NCBI GenBank assembly: GCA_032717465.1
Contig: JAVRFU010003718.1
Span: 3,753,440-3,817,439 of the forward strand
Direction: 5' to 3'
DNA from: Coenobita brevimanus
Taxonomy: Eukaryota; Arthropoda; Malacostraca; Decapoda; Coenobitidae
Length of the DNA: 64,000 nucleotides
Part shown: positions 20,943-33,376 of the stretch, piece by piece
Numbering within the stretch: the stretch's first letter is position 1
Layout of the letters: the number at the start of each line of letters is the position of its first letter
The notes under the pieces: generated by a model
Database searches by the model: none
What the model was told of the DNA's origin: nothing
What the model saw: the letters and a program-made list of their open reading frames with translations, nothing else
Translations under genes and position numbers: made by a program

Positions 20943-21431
20943 AGTCATGTGTGTGTCTGCACATCTCACCGCAATGCTCCGCCAACACCCACGACACTTT
21001 TCTCCTTAATTTCTTACCACAGAGACCTCTTACATTCCTGGATCTTTTCAAAAACTTTGTTCGACGTCGTTCTTACATATTATGAAGGAAAAAAAGGTAA
21101 CTGTTTATATAAATGTTCGTACAATAACATTATATATAAACTGCTAGAGATATATTCTTTTCACATTCACTTGGCCCAGATTTTCGTTCTTTTGCAGCTG
21201 ATTTCACGTAGTTCAGTGGCAGAAAGTACAATGCTATGGCTCTACAACCTTGCCTCAGCACTTCTTCGTGACCAGCATCTTCTTCCAGTGTTCATCTATT
21301 GCTACAACTCAGCATTCAGGACGGAAATAGGGGAGTTTTAGGCCAAGTTAGAGTAAAAAGAGTATAGTGGACAATATTCATAGTCTTGCCTTGGTTAGAG
21401 TGTGGCTTGGTTAGAGTGTGTTACACACACA

Positions 21432-21466
<35 letters not shown>

Positions 21467-21499
21467 CTTTCTTCACCATCAAGTCCTACCTTAGAATAC

Positions 21500-21555
<56 letters not shown>
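20184..21555. other. Unique block with TG/AC microsatellites (Q1)
   Basis: Colinear with 12781-14123: poly-A spacer, TG (20545-20640, GAGTATATG interruption kept), 227-bp spacer, TG (20868-20940), unique block, AC (about 21421-21465), TG (about 21502-21555). The long plus-strand frame to 21341 is mostly a TG-run translation followed by unrecognised residues. Confidence 0.85.
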
Positions 21556-21557
<2 letters not shown>

Positions 21558-22363
21558 AAGTTCGGCGAACTTTGCAAGTTCGGCGAAATTGGCAAGTTCG
21601 GCGAAATTGGCAAGTTCGGCGAACTTTGCAAGTTCGGCGAAATTGGCAAGTTCGGCGAAATTGGCAAGTTCGGCGAACTTGGCAAGTTCGGCGAACTTGG
21701 CAAGTTCGGCGAAATTGGCAAGTTCGGCGAACTTGGCAAGTTCGGCGAAATTGGCAAGTTCGGCGAAATTGGCAAGTTCGGCGAACTTGGCAAGTTCGGC
21801 GAACTTGGCAAGTTCGGCGAACTTGGCAAGTTCGGCGAAATTGGCAAGTTCGGCGAAATTGGCAAGTTCGGCGAACTTTGCAAGTTCGGCGAAATTGGCA
21901 AGTTCGGCGAACTTTGCAAGTTCGGCGAAATTGGCAAGTTCGGCGAAATTGGCAAGTTCGGCGAAATTGGCAAGTTCGGCGAAATTGGCAAGTTCGGCGA
22001 AATTGGCAAGTTCGGCGAACTTTTCAAGTTCGGCGAACTTTGCAAGTTCGGCGAAATTGGCAAGTTCGGCGAACTTTTCAAGTTCGGCGAACTTGGCAAG
22101 TTCGGCGAACTTTGCAAGTTCGGCGAAATTGGCAAGTTCGGCGAACTTGGCAAGTTCGGCGAACTTGGCAAGTTCGGCGAACTTGGCAAGTTCGGCGAAC
22201 TTGGCAAGTTCGGCGAACTTGGCAAGTTCGGCGAACTTGGCAAGTTCGGCGAACTTGGCAAGTTCGGCGAACTTGGCAAGTTCGGCGAACTTGGCAAGTT
22301 CGGCGAAATTGGCAAGTTCGGCGAAATTTTCAAGTTCGGCAAAATTGGCAAGTTCGGCGAACT
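21556..22363 (+). repeat. 18-bp minisatellite array, about 45 units (Q1)
   Basis: Same unit as at 14124. It adds a CGAACTTTTC variant (about 22016-22080) absent from Q0. It ends at the same junction with the C-rich array. Confidence 0.95.
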
Positions 22364-23367
22364 CAAGAGCGAACTTTGAGTCCTAACTCAAGCGCCAACT
22401 TAAGTCCCAAATTAAGCGCCAACTTAAGTCCGAACACAAGCACAAACCTAAGTCCCAACTCAAGCGCCAAAGTAGGTCCAAACTTAAGCACCAACAGCCC
22501 CAACTCAAGCGCCAACTTAAGTCCCAACTCAAGCACCAACTTAAGTCCTAACACAAGCACCAACCTAAGTCCCAACTCAAGCGCCTACTTAGGTCCCAAC
22601 TCAAGCGCCAATCTAAGTCTCATCTCAAGTGCCAAAGTAGCTCCGAACTCAAGCACCAACTTAAGTACCAAATGAAGCACCAACTTAAGTCCCAACTGAA
22701 GCACCAACTTAAGTCCCAACTCAAGCGCCAACGTAAATCCTAACTCAAGCGCCAACTTAAGCCCCAACTCAAGCGCCAACTTAAGTAAAAACTCAAGCGC
22801 CAACCTAAGTCCTGACTCAAGCGCGAACTTTGAGTCATAACTCAAGCACCAACTTAAGTCCCAAATCAAGCGCCAACTTAAGTCACGACTCAAGCGCCAA
22901 CTTAACTTCCAACTCAAACGCCAACCTAAGTCCCAACTCAAGCGAAAACTTAAGTCCCAACTCAAGCGCCAACTTAAGTTCTAACTCAACCGCCAAACTA
23001 TTTCCCAACTCAAGCACCAACTTAAGTCCCAACTCAAGCGACAACCTAAGTCCCAACTCAAGCACCAAAGTAGATCCCAACTCAAACCCCAATTCAAGTG
23101 CCAACTTAAGTCCCAACTCAAGCACCAACTTAAGTCCCAACACATGCACCAACCTAAGTCCCAACTCAAGCGCCAACTTAAGTCCCAACTCAAGAGCCAA
23201 TTTAAGTCCCAACTCAAGTGCCAACTTAAATTCCAACTCAAGCGCCAACTTAAGTTTCAACTCAAGGGCCAACTTAAGTCCCAACTCAAGCGCCTACTAA
23301 AGTCCCAACTCAAATGCCAACTTAGTTCCAACTTGTCCCAATTTAAGTGCCAACTTAAGTGCCTAAA
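22364..23367 (-). repeat. C-rich minisatellite array (Q2), internally deleted
   Basis: Starts at the same CTCAAGAGCG junction as Q1 but lacks roughly 145 bp near 22430-22500 relative to Q1 and Q3. Confidence 0.93.
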
Positions 23368-24000
23368 GTGGCATTCAGATGGCACCTATCCGGAAGAGTT
23401 CTACTTAAGTTCCACTAAGTTCAAGTTCCACTTAAGTGGTACTTAAGTGGTACCTAAGTGGAACTAAAGTACAACTTAAGTGGAACTTAAGTGCCACTTA
23501 AGTGCCACTTAAGTGCCACTTAAGTGCAACTTAAGTGCAACTTAAGTGCCACTTAAGTGCAACTTGAGTGCAACTTGAGTGCCACTTAAGTGCCACTTAA
23601 GTGCAACTTAAGTGCCACTTAAGTGCCACTTAAGTGCAACTTGAGTGCAACTAGAGTGCCACTTAAGTGCAACTCGAGTGCAACTTGAGTGCAACTTAAG
23701 TACCACTTAAGTGCCACTTAAGTGCCACTTAAGTGCCAATTATGTCCCAATTAAGTGCCGCTTAAGTGCCAATTAAGTACCACTTAAGTGCCACTTAAGT
23801 GCAACTTAAGTGCCACTTAAGTTGTACTTAAGTTGCACTTAAGTGCCACTTAAGTTGCACTTAAGTTCCATTTAAGAACCACTTAAGAGGAACTTGAGTG
23901 GAACTTGAGTGGAACTTCAGTGGCACTTAAGTGGAACTTGAACTTAAGTGGCACTTAAGTAGAAAACTTCCACATACTGTAGGTGCAATCTGAGTGCCAC
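23368..24000. repeat. 11-bp palindromic array (Q2)
   Basis: Bounded by the same inverted 22-bp-type markers, with the 4-bp ACTG insertion on the right. Confidence 0.92.
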
Positions 24001-26115
24001 TTGAGGTACTTGAAGTTGGCACTTAAATTGGGACAAGTTTGAACTAAGTTCGCACTTGAGTTGGGATTTAAGTTGGTGCTTGGGTTGGGACTTAAGTTGG
24101 CGCTTGAGTTGGGACTTAAGTTGACTCTTGAATTGGGACTTAAGTTGGCGTTTGAGTTGGGACTTAGGTTGGCGCTTGAGTTGGGACTTAAGTTGGCGCT
24201 TGAGTAGGGACTTAAGTTGGCGCTTGAGTTGGGACTTAAGATAGCGCTTGAGCTGGGACTTAAGTTGGCGCTTGAGTTGGGACTTAAGTTGGTGCTTGAG
24301 TTGAGACGTATTTTAGAGCTTGAGTTGGGACTTAGGTTGGCGCCTGAGTTGGACATAAGTTGGCGCTTGAGTTGGAACTTAAGTACGCGCTTGAGCTGAG
24401 ATCTACATTGGCGCTTGAGTTTTGACCTAAGTTGGCACTTAAGGTTTCAATTGAGTTGGGATTAATGTTGGTGCTTGAGATGCAGCGTAAGTTGGCGCTT
24501 TAGTTGGGACTTGAGTTGACTTGTGAACTGGGACTTAAGTTGGTGCTTCAGTTGTAACTTACGTTGGCACTTGAGTTGTGACTTACGTTGGCACTTGAAT
24601 TGGGACTTCAGTTGGTGCTTGAGTTGGAACTTAAGTTGGTGCTTGAGTTGGAACTTAAGTTGGTGCTTGGATTGGGACAAGTTGGCGCATGAGTTGGGAT
24701 CTTAGTTGGCACTTGAGTTGGGACTTAAGTTAGCGCTTGAGTTAAGACTTCAGTTGGTACTTGTGTTTGGGCCCAAGTAGTACCTGTGTTGGGACTTGAG
24801 TTGACACTTGAGTTTGAGCTATAGTTGGTACTTGAGTTGGGATTTAAATTGGCGCTTGTGTTGGATTTAAGTTGGCACTTAATTTGGGACTTAATTTGGC
24901 ACTTTGGTCGGAGCTTAACATTTGAATTGGCACTTACGTCACCACGTGAGTTTGCACTTAAGTTGGCATTTAAGTTGGCATTTGAGTTTTCTCTTAAGTT
25001 TGCATTTGAGTTGGCACTTAAGTTGGCACTTGAACTGGCACTCACATTTGCACTTATCATTTACGATAGCACTTTATTTGGCACTTAAGTTGGCAGTTAA
25101 GTTTGGACTTAATGTGGCGCTTGAGTTGGGACTTAAGCTGGTGCTTGAATTGGAACTTCAGTTGATGCTTGATTTGAGACGTAAGCTCGCCCTTTCGTTG
25201 GGACTAAAGATGGTGCTTGAATTGGGACTTGAGTTTTCGCTTGAGATGAAACATGATGGAGCTTGAGTTGGGACTTAAGTTGTAACTTAAGCTAAGACCC
25301 AAGCTGGCGCATGAGTTTGTACCTGAGTTGACGTTTGAGCTGGCACTTATTTTGTCACTTGAGTTGGCACTTATTTTGTCACTTGAGTTGGCACTTATGT
25401 TGTCACTTGAGGTGGCACTTGTGTTGTCACTTGAGTTAGCACTTATGTTGTCACTTGAGTTGGGAGATATGTTTGCGCTTGAGTTACAATATAAGTTGGC
25501 GCTTTAGTTGGCACTTAAGTTAGCTCTTGAGTTGGCATTTACGTTGGCACTAGTTGGAGCTTTCGTTGACACTTACGTTGGCACTTGAGTTGGAGCTAAC
25601 GTTGGCACTTGAGTTGGGACCTATGCTGACCCGTGAGTTGTCATTAAGCCTGATGCTTGAGTTGGGACTAAGGTTGGCGCTTGAGTTGAGACATGGGTTG
25701 GCACTTGAGTTGGGACCTACATTGGCGCTTGAGTTTTGACCTAAGTTGGCACTTGAGTTGGCACTTAAGGTTTCACTTGAGTTGGGATTAATGTTCGTAC
25801 CTGAGTTGGCACGTTGTCACTTGAGTTGGCACTTAAGTTGATTCATTAGTTGGGACTTAAGTTGACACTTGAGTTGTAATTTACGTTGGCACTTGACTTG
25901 GGACTTAGGTTGGCGCTTGGGTTGGGACGCTTGAGCTGATACTTAAGTTTCCGCTTGAGTTGGGACTAAGTTAACGCTTGAGTTATGACTTGAGTTGGTA
26001 CTTGTGTTAAGACTTAAGTTGGTACTTGCGTTTGGTAACTGTGTTGGGACCTGAGTTGGCACTTGAGTTTGAACGTCAGTTCGTACTGGAGTTGGGATTT
26101 AAATTGGCCCTTGTG
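24001..26115 (+). repeat. G-rich minisatellite array (Q2)
   Basis: Near-identical to the Q1 array, with a small deletion near 24060. Confidence 0.94.
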
Positions 26116-26513
26116 CAGAGAGGATGGGGAAAGGTAGGGGGAGGAGAGGAAAGGGGGAGTCGTAGGGGGAGGAAAGGAGGGGGAGAGAGGGTACGAGGAC
26201 TGGCAAGGAGGGGAGAAAAGGAGGGGGCGAAGGAGATAATGGGAGGAAGGGAGGAAATGCTGAAAAGAACAGGGAGGGAGAAGAGGGAAGGATGTGAAAA
26301 GGAAGAAGGAAGGAAAAGGAGTGGAAATGGTGAAAAGAATTAGGAGGAAAAGGGAACTGGATGGGAAAAAGTGAGGAAGGGGAAATAGGGAAAGAAAGAG
26401 ACGTCGAAGACAGGAAGGAATTAAGGAAAAAAGGGAAGGAAAGAAGGAGGTAGCCTGAGACGTAAAGAGAAGCAAGGTCGTTCCCACAAAGTTTCGAGAC
26501 AGGCAGACAAAAG

Positions 26514-26606
<93 letters not shown>
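26116..26606. repeat. Polypurine tract and (GA)n (Q2)
   Basis: Polypurine to about 26446, spacer, then a GA run from about 26517 to 26606, longer than in Q0 and Q1. Confidence 0.92.
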
Positions 26607-26608
<2 letters not shown>

Positions 26609-26797
26609 ATCGTGCTATCGGACAGACGTAAACATGAAGCAAACTAAACATTATAATGCTAACAAAAACAACACTAATTCTACTGTAAATTTGTGTTTAT
26701 CTGACGGAAGTGGGCCACTGACAGCTTGAATATTATGTTGTGGTTCCATGAAATTTAGTCAGCTTTATTCCTGCTCTAAAAATGAGTCTCCTTGGTT
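26607..26797. other. Unique spacer before TIR element (Q2)
   Basis: Copy of 11779-11969. No gene seen. Confidence 0.6.
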
Positions 26798-27403
26798 ACT
26801 ATAGCCGCGGCGCGCGACTCTGAGGTTGTTATTATCGTGCCCTGGCAACCTACGATTCAAAAGTGCGTGATTTCGCGTACAGTATAATATCAGACGCATG
26901 TGATTCGTGTATAATATGTTCGTGTGGAATATTATTCGTGTATTATATATTCGTGAACAACAATATGATTCGTGTACAATATGTTCGTGTATAATATTAT
27001 TCGTGTATAATATGTTCGTGAATAGTAATATTCATGGATAATATATCTGTGCATAATAATAAGATTCGTGTATAATATGTGCGTGTGTAATATTATTCGT
27101 GTATAATATATTCATGCATACTTATATTCCTGTGTCATATTATTCGTGTATAATATATTCGTGCACAATAATATGATTCGTGTATAATATGTTCGTGTTT
27201 AATAATATTCGTGTATAATATATTCGTGCATAATAATATGATTCGTGTATAATATGTTCGTGTATAATAATATTCGTGTATAATATATTCGTGCATATAA
27301 TATGATTCGTGTATAATATGATACGAAATCGGACGCACTGTCGAATGGTAGGTTGCCAGGGTACGATAATGACAACCTCAGAGTCCTGCTCCGCGACTAC
27401 AGT
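26798..27403. mobile_element. Long-TIR foldback element, Q2 copy (606 bp)
   Basis: Near-identical to the copy at 19339, including the GTGTTTAATAATATTCG variant in the core. Confidence 0.78.
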
Positions 27404-27488
27404 CTATTCAGTCCTCTAATCTGACAATAGAGAGAGAGGGTAGATGGGGGAGGGAGGAGGGAGACAAGAAAGGACGGAAGCAGAGGTT

Positions 27489-27545
<57 letters not shown>

Positions 27546-27593
27546 TAGATGGGGGAGGGAGGAGGGAGAGAAGAAAGGAGGGAAGCAGGGGTT

Positions 27594-27624
<31 letters not shown>

Positions 27625-27625
27625 G
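27404..27625. repeat. GA-rich block with nested 60-bp repeat (Q2)
   Basis: Same structure as 12511-12780. The second GA run carries a GATAGAG interruption shared only with Q4. Confidence 0.88.
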
Positions 27626-27982
27626 GTAAGTCCGTTGATGAAATGCGAATATGGATATCCAGCTCTGATTGAAGCAAGGGGAAAACTGCAGACAACTCTG
27701 TCTTGTCATCTTCCAGGAGTCAGTCAGGAGGTGCTGTGACCTGAGATGCCAACTTACAAATTCTTGATGACAGGCGAATCATGCTCAAAAAAAAAAAAAA
27801 AGTAAAATAAAAGGAATAATATGCTATTAAATCTAAATATACAACGAATAACTGGTCCAATATTTTTCGTTTATTTTTAGCGCTTTGTAACTAAAAAAAA
27901 AAAAAAAAAAGTTGCATCCAAAAACAGGAACCACAGTTCATATTGACCTGTGAGCATAGCGGGTCACTTATACCCATTCATT

Positions 27983-28074
<92 letters not shown>

Positions 28075-28298
28075 CTCTTGGCCTCAGGCCTTGTCCATGG
28101 CCAGCCTGTATTCCCACAGGTCGTTAAATCAGATGCCTTCGGCCTTTGACAGTGACTTTGGAGTAAAATAGACAATATTCTACATTCGTTTTTCCTGAGA
28201 CAGACTATAGTGGGAGGTGTCTGTGTGTTACCATGGGAACCTCTCACATCACCAGTTACATACACACATTTTCCCACCAGGAAGTTCCATTAGAGAGT

Positions 28299-28341
<43 letters not shown>

Positions 28342-28819
28342 AGTCATGTGTGTGTCTGCACATCTCACCGCAATGCTCCGCCAACACCCACGACACTTTT
28401 CTCCTTAATTTCTTACCACAGAGACCTCTTACATTCCTGGATCTTTTCAAAAACTTTGTTCGACGTCGTTCTTACATATTATGAAGGAAAAAAAGGTAAC
28501 TGTTTATATAAATGTTCGTACAATAACATTATATATAAACTGCTAGAGATATATTCTTTTCACATTCACTTGGCCCAGATTTTCGTTCTTTTGCAGCTGA
28601 TTTCACGTAGTTCAGTGGCAGAAAGTACAATGCTATGGCTCTACAACCTTGCCTCAGCACTTCTTCGTGACCAGCATCTTCTTCCAGTGTTCATCTATTG
28701 CTACAACTCAGCATTCAGGACGGAAATAGGGGAGTTTTAGGCCAAGTTAGAGTAAAAAGAGTATAGTGGACAATATTCATAGTCTTGCCTTGGTTAGAGT
28801 GTGGCTTGGTTAGAGTGTG

Positions 28820-28875
<56 letters not shown>

Positions 28876-28908
28876 CTTTCTTCACCATCAAGTCCTACCT
28901 TAGAATAC

Positions 28909-28960
<52 letters not shown>
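27626..28960. other. Unique block with TG/AC microsatellites (Q2)
   Basis: Colinear with 12781-14123. The first TG run (27984-28073) is uninterrupted, unlike Q0 and Q1; the second is at 28301-28339. AC at about 28823-28873 is pure, and TG at 28909-28960 leads into the 18-bp array. Confidence 0.85.
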
Positions 28961-28962
<2 letters not shown>

Positions 28963-29533
28963 AAGTTCGGCGAACTTTGCAAGTTCGGCGAACTTTGCAA
29001 GTTCGGCGAAATTGGCAAGTTCGGCGAAATTGGCAAGTTCGGCGAAATTGGCAAGTTCGGCGAACTTGGCAAGTTCGGCGAACTTGGCAAGTTCGGCGAA
29101 CTTGGCAAGTTCGGCGAACTTGGCAAGTTCGGCGAAATTGGCAAGTTCGGCGAAATTGGCAAGTTCGGCGAAATTGGCAAGTTCGGCGAACTTTGGAAGT
29201 TTGGCGAACTTGGCAAGTTCGGCGAATTTTGCAAGTTCGGCGAAATTGGCAAGTTCGGCGAACTTGGCAAGTTCGGCGAACTTGGCAAGTTCGGCGAACT
29301 TGGCAAGTTCGGCGAACTTGGCAAGTTCGGCGAACTTGGCAAGTTCGGCGAACTTGGCAAGTTCGGCGAACTTGGCAAGTTCGGCGAACTTGGCAAGTTC
29401 GGCGAACTTGGCAAGTTCGGCGAACTTGGCAAGTTCGGCGAACTTGGCAAGTTCGGCGAACTTGGCAAGTTCGGCGAAATTGGCAAGTTCAGCTAAATTG
29501 GCAAGTTCGGCAAAATTGGCAAGTTCGGCGAAC
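28961..29533 (+). repeat. 18-bp minisatellite array, about 32 units (Q2)
   Basis: Same units. It includes a TTTGGCG variant at about 29198 and AAGTTCAGCTAAATTGG at about 29485, which introduces a stop in one frame; loss of the frame without other change argues against coding constraint. Confidence 0.95.
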
Positions 29534-30685
29534 TCAAGAGCGAACTTTGAGTCCTAACTCAAGCGCCAACTTAAGTCCCAAATTAAGCGCCAACTTAAGT
29601 CCGAACTCGAGCGCTAACCTAAGTCCCAACTCAAGCGAAAACTTAATTCCCAACTCAAGCGCCAACTTAAGTCCTAACTTAAGAGCCAACCTAAGTCCCA
29701 TCTCAAGTACCAACTTAAATCCCAACTCAAGCGACAACCTAAGTCCCAATTCAAGCGCCAACCTAAGTCCCAACTCAAGCGCCAAAGTAGGTCCAAACTC
29801 AAGCACCAACTTAAGCCCCAACTCAAGCGCCAACTTAAGTCCCAACTCAAGCACCAACTTAAGTCCTAACACAAGCACCAACCTAAGTCCCAACTCAAGC
29901 GCCTACTTAGGTCCCAACTCAAGCGCCAATCTAAGTCTCATCTCAAGTGCCAAAGTAGCTCCGAACTCAAGCACCAACTTAAGTACCAAATGAAGCACCA
30001 ACTTAAGTCCCAACTGAAGCACCAACTTAAGTCCCAACTCAAGCGCCAACGTAAATCCTAACTCAAGCGCCAACTTAAGCCCCAACTCAAGCGCCAACTT
30101 AAGTAAAAACTCAAGCGCCAACCTAAGTCCTGACTCAAGCGCGAACTTTGAGTCATAACTCAAGCACCAACTTAAGTCCCAAATCAAGCGCCAACTTAAG
30201 TCACGACTCAAGCGCCAACTTAACTTCCAACTCAAACGCCAACCTAAGTCCCAACTCAAGCGAAAACTTAAGTCCCAACTCAAGCGCCAACTTAAGTTCT
30301 AACTCAACCGCCAAACTATTTCCCAACTCAAGCACCAACTTAAGTCCCAACTCAAGCGACAACCTAAGTCCCAACTCAAGCACCAAAGTAGATCCCAACT
30401 CAAACCCCAATTCAAGTGCCAACTTAAGTCCCAACTCAAGCACCAACTTAAGTCCCAACACATGCACCAACCTAAGTCCCAACTCAAGCGCCAACTTAAG
30501 TCCCAACTCAAGAGCCAATTTAAGTCCCAACTCAAGTGCCAACTTAAATTCCAACTCAAGCGCCAACTTAAGTTTCAACTCAAGGGCCAACTTAAGTCCC
30601 AACTCAAGCGCCTACTAAAGTCCCAACTCAAATGCCAACTTAGTTCCAACTTGTCCCAATTTAAGTGCCAACTTAAGTGCCTAAA
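29534..30685 (-). repeat. C-rich minisatellite array (Q3)
   Basis: Starts at the same junction as Q1 and is close to Q1 along its length. Confidence 0.94.
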
Positions 30686-31307
30686 GTGGCATTCAGATGG
30701 CACCTATCCGGAAGAGTTCTACTTAAGTTCCATTAAGTTCAAGTTCCACTTAAGTGGTACTTAAGTGGTACCTAAGTGGAACTAAAGTACAACTTAAGTG
30801 GAACTTAAGTGCCACTTAAGTGCCACTTAAGTGCCACTTAAGTGCAACTTAAGTGCCACTTAAGTGCCACTTAAGTGCCACTTAAGTGCAACTTAAGTGC
30901 AACTTAAGTGCAACTTAAGTGCCACTTAAGTGCAACTTGAGTGCAACTTGAGTGCCACTTAAGTGCCACTTAAGTGCAACTTGAGTGCAACTTGAGTGCA
31001 ACTTAAGTACCACTTAAGTGCCACTTAAATGCCACTTAAGTGCCAATTTTGTGCCAATTAAGTGCCACTTAAGTGCCAATTAAGTACCACTTAAGTGCCA
31101 CTTAAGTGCAACTTAAGTGCCACTTAAGTTGTACTTAAGTTGCACTTAAGTGCCACTTAAGTTGCACTTAAGTTCCATTTAAGAACCACTTAAGAGGAAC
31201 TTGAGTGGAACTTGAGTGGAACTTCAGTGGCACTTAAGTGGAACTTGAACTTAAGTGGCACTTAAGTAGAAAACTTCCACATACTGTAGGTGCAATCTGA
31301 GTGCCAC
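30686..31307. repeat. 11-bp palindromic array (Q3)
   Basis: Same organisation, with the ACTG insertion in the right marker. Confidence 0.92.
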
Positions 31308-33376
31308 TTGAGGTACTTGAAGTTGGCACTTAAATTGGGACAAGTTTGAACTAAGTTCGCACTTGACTTGGGACTTTAGTTGGCGCTTGGGTTGGGACTT
31401 AAGTTGGCGCTTGAGTTGGGACTTAAGTTGACTCTTGAATTGGGACTTAAGTTGGCGTTTGAGTTGGGACTTAGGTTGGCGCTTGAGTTGGGACTTAAGT
31501 TGGCGCTTGAGTAGGGACTTAAGTTGGCGCTTGAGTTGGGACTTAAGATAGCGCTTGAGCTGGGACTTAAGTTGGCGCTTGAGTTGGGACTTAAGTTGGT
31601 GCTTGAGTTGAGACGTATTTTAGAGCTTGAGTTGGGACTTAGGTTGGCGCCTGAGTTGGACATAAGTTGGCGCTTGAGTTGGAACTTAAGTACGCGCTTG
31701 AGCTGAGATCTACATTGGCGCTTGAGTTTTGACCTAAGTTGGCACTTAAGGTTTCAATTGAGTTGGGATTAATGTTGGTGCTTGAGATGCAGCGTAAGTT
31801 GGCGCTTTAGTTGGGACTTGAGTTGACTTGTGAACTGGGACTTAAGTTGGTGCTTCAGTTGTAACTTACGTTGGCACTTGAGTTGTGACTTACGTTGGCA
31901 CTTGAATTGGGACTTCAGTTGGTGCTTGAGTTGGAACTTAAGTTGGTGCTTGAGTTGGAACTTAAGTTGGTGCTTGGATTGGGACAAGTTGGCGCATGAG
32001 TTGGGATCTTAGTTGGCACTTGAGTTGGGACTTAAGTTAGCGCTTGAGTTAAGACTTCAGTTGGTACTTGTGTTTGGGCCCAAGTAGTACCTGTGTTGGG
32101 ACTTGAGTTGACACTTGAGTTTGAGCTATAGTTGGTACTTGAGTTGGGATTTAAATTGGCGCTTGTGTTGGATTTAAGTTGGCACTTAATTTGGGACTTA
32201 ATTTGGCACTTTGGTCGGAGCTTAACATTTGAATTGGCACTTACGTCACCACGTGAGTTTGCACTTAAGTTGGCATTTAAGTTGGCATTTGAGTTTTCTC
32301 TTAAGTTTGCATTTGAGTTGGCACTTAAGTTGGCACTTGAACTGGCACTCACATTTGCACTTATCATTTACGATAGCACTTTATTTGGCACTTAAGTTGG
32401 CAGTTAAGTTTGGACTTAATGTGGCGCTTGAGTTGGGACTTAAGCTGGTGCTTGAATTGGAACTTCAGTTGATGCTTGATTTGAGACGTAAGCTCGCCCT
32501 TTCGTTGGGACTAAAGATGGTGCTTGAATTGGGACTTGAGTTTTCGCTTGAGATGAAACATGATGGAGCTTGAGTTGGGACTTAAGTTGTAACTTAAGCT
32601 AAGACCCAAGCTGGCGCATGAGTTTGTACCTGAGTTGACGTTTGAGCTGGCACTTATTTTGTCACTTGAGTTGGCACTTATTTTGTCACTTGAGTTGGCA
32701 CTTATGTTGTCACTTGAGGTGGCACTTGTGTTGTCACTTGAGTTAGCACTTATGTTGTCACTTGAGTTGGGAGATATGTTTGCGCTTGAGTTACAATATA
32801 AGTTGGCGCTTTAGTTGGCACTTAAGTTAGCTCTTGAGTTGGCATTTACGTTGGCACTAGTTGGAGCTTTCGTTGACACTTACGTTGGCACTTGAGTTGG
32901 AGCTAACGTTGGCACTTGAGTTGGGACCTATGCTGACCCGTGAGTTGTCATTAAGCCTGATGCTTGAGTTGGGACTAAGGTTGGCGCTTGAGTTGAGACA
33001 TGGGTTGGCACTTGAGTTGGGACCTACATTGGCGCTTGAGTTTTGACCTAAGTTGGCACTTGAGTTGGCACTTAAGGTTTCACTTGAGTTGGGATTAATG
33101 TTCGTACCTGAGTTGGCACGTTGTCACTTGAGTTGGCACTTAAGTTGATTCATTAGTTGGGACTTAAGTTGACACTTGAGTTGTAATTTACGTTGGCACT
33201 TGACTTGGGACTTAGGTTGGCGCTTGGGTTGGGACGCTTGAGCTGATACTTAAGTTTCCGCTTGAGTTGGGACTAAGTTAACGCTTGAGTTATGACTTGA
33301 GTTGGTACTTGTGTTAAGACTTAAGTTGGTACTTGCGTTTGGTAACTGTGTTGGGACCTGAGTTGGCACTTGAGTT
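31308..33376 (+). repeat. G-rich minisatellite array (Q3), truncated by switch to P1
   Basis: Follows Q1 and Q2 up to about 33350-33376, through GGTAACTGTGTTGGGACC. It then continues as the P-type array instead of the expected GAACGTCAGTTCG and polypurine tract. Confidence 0.92.

Noticed and set aside
21386..22675. 429-codon frame with VCVC, QVRRTW and NLSPNSSA sections
   Set aside because: It crosses AC and TG microsatellites, the 18-bp array and the C-rich minisatellite; each section is just the translation of that repeat.
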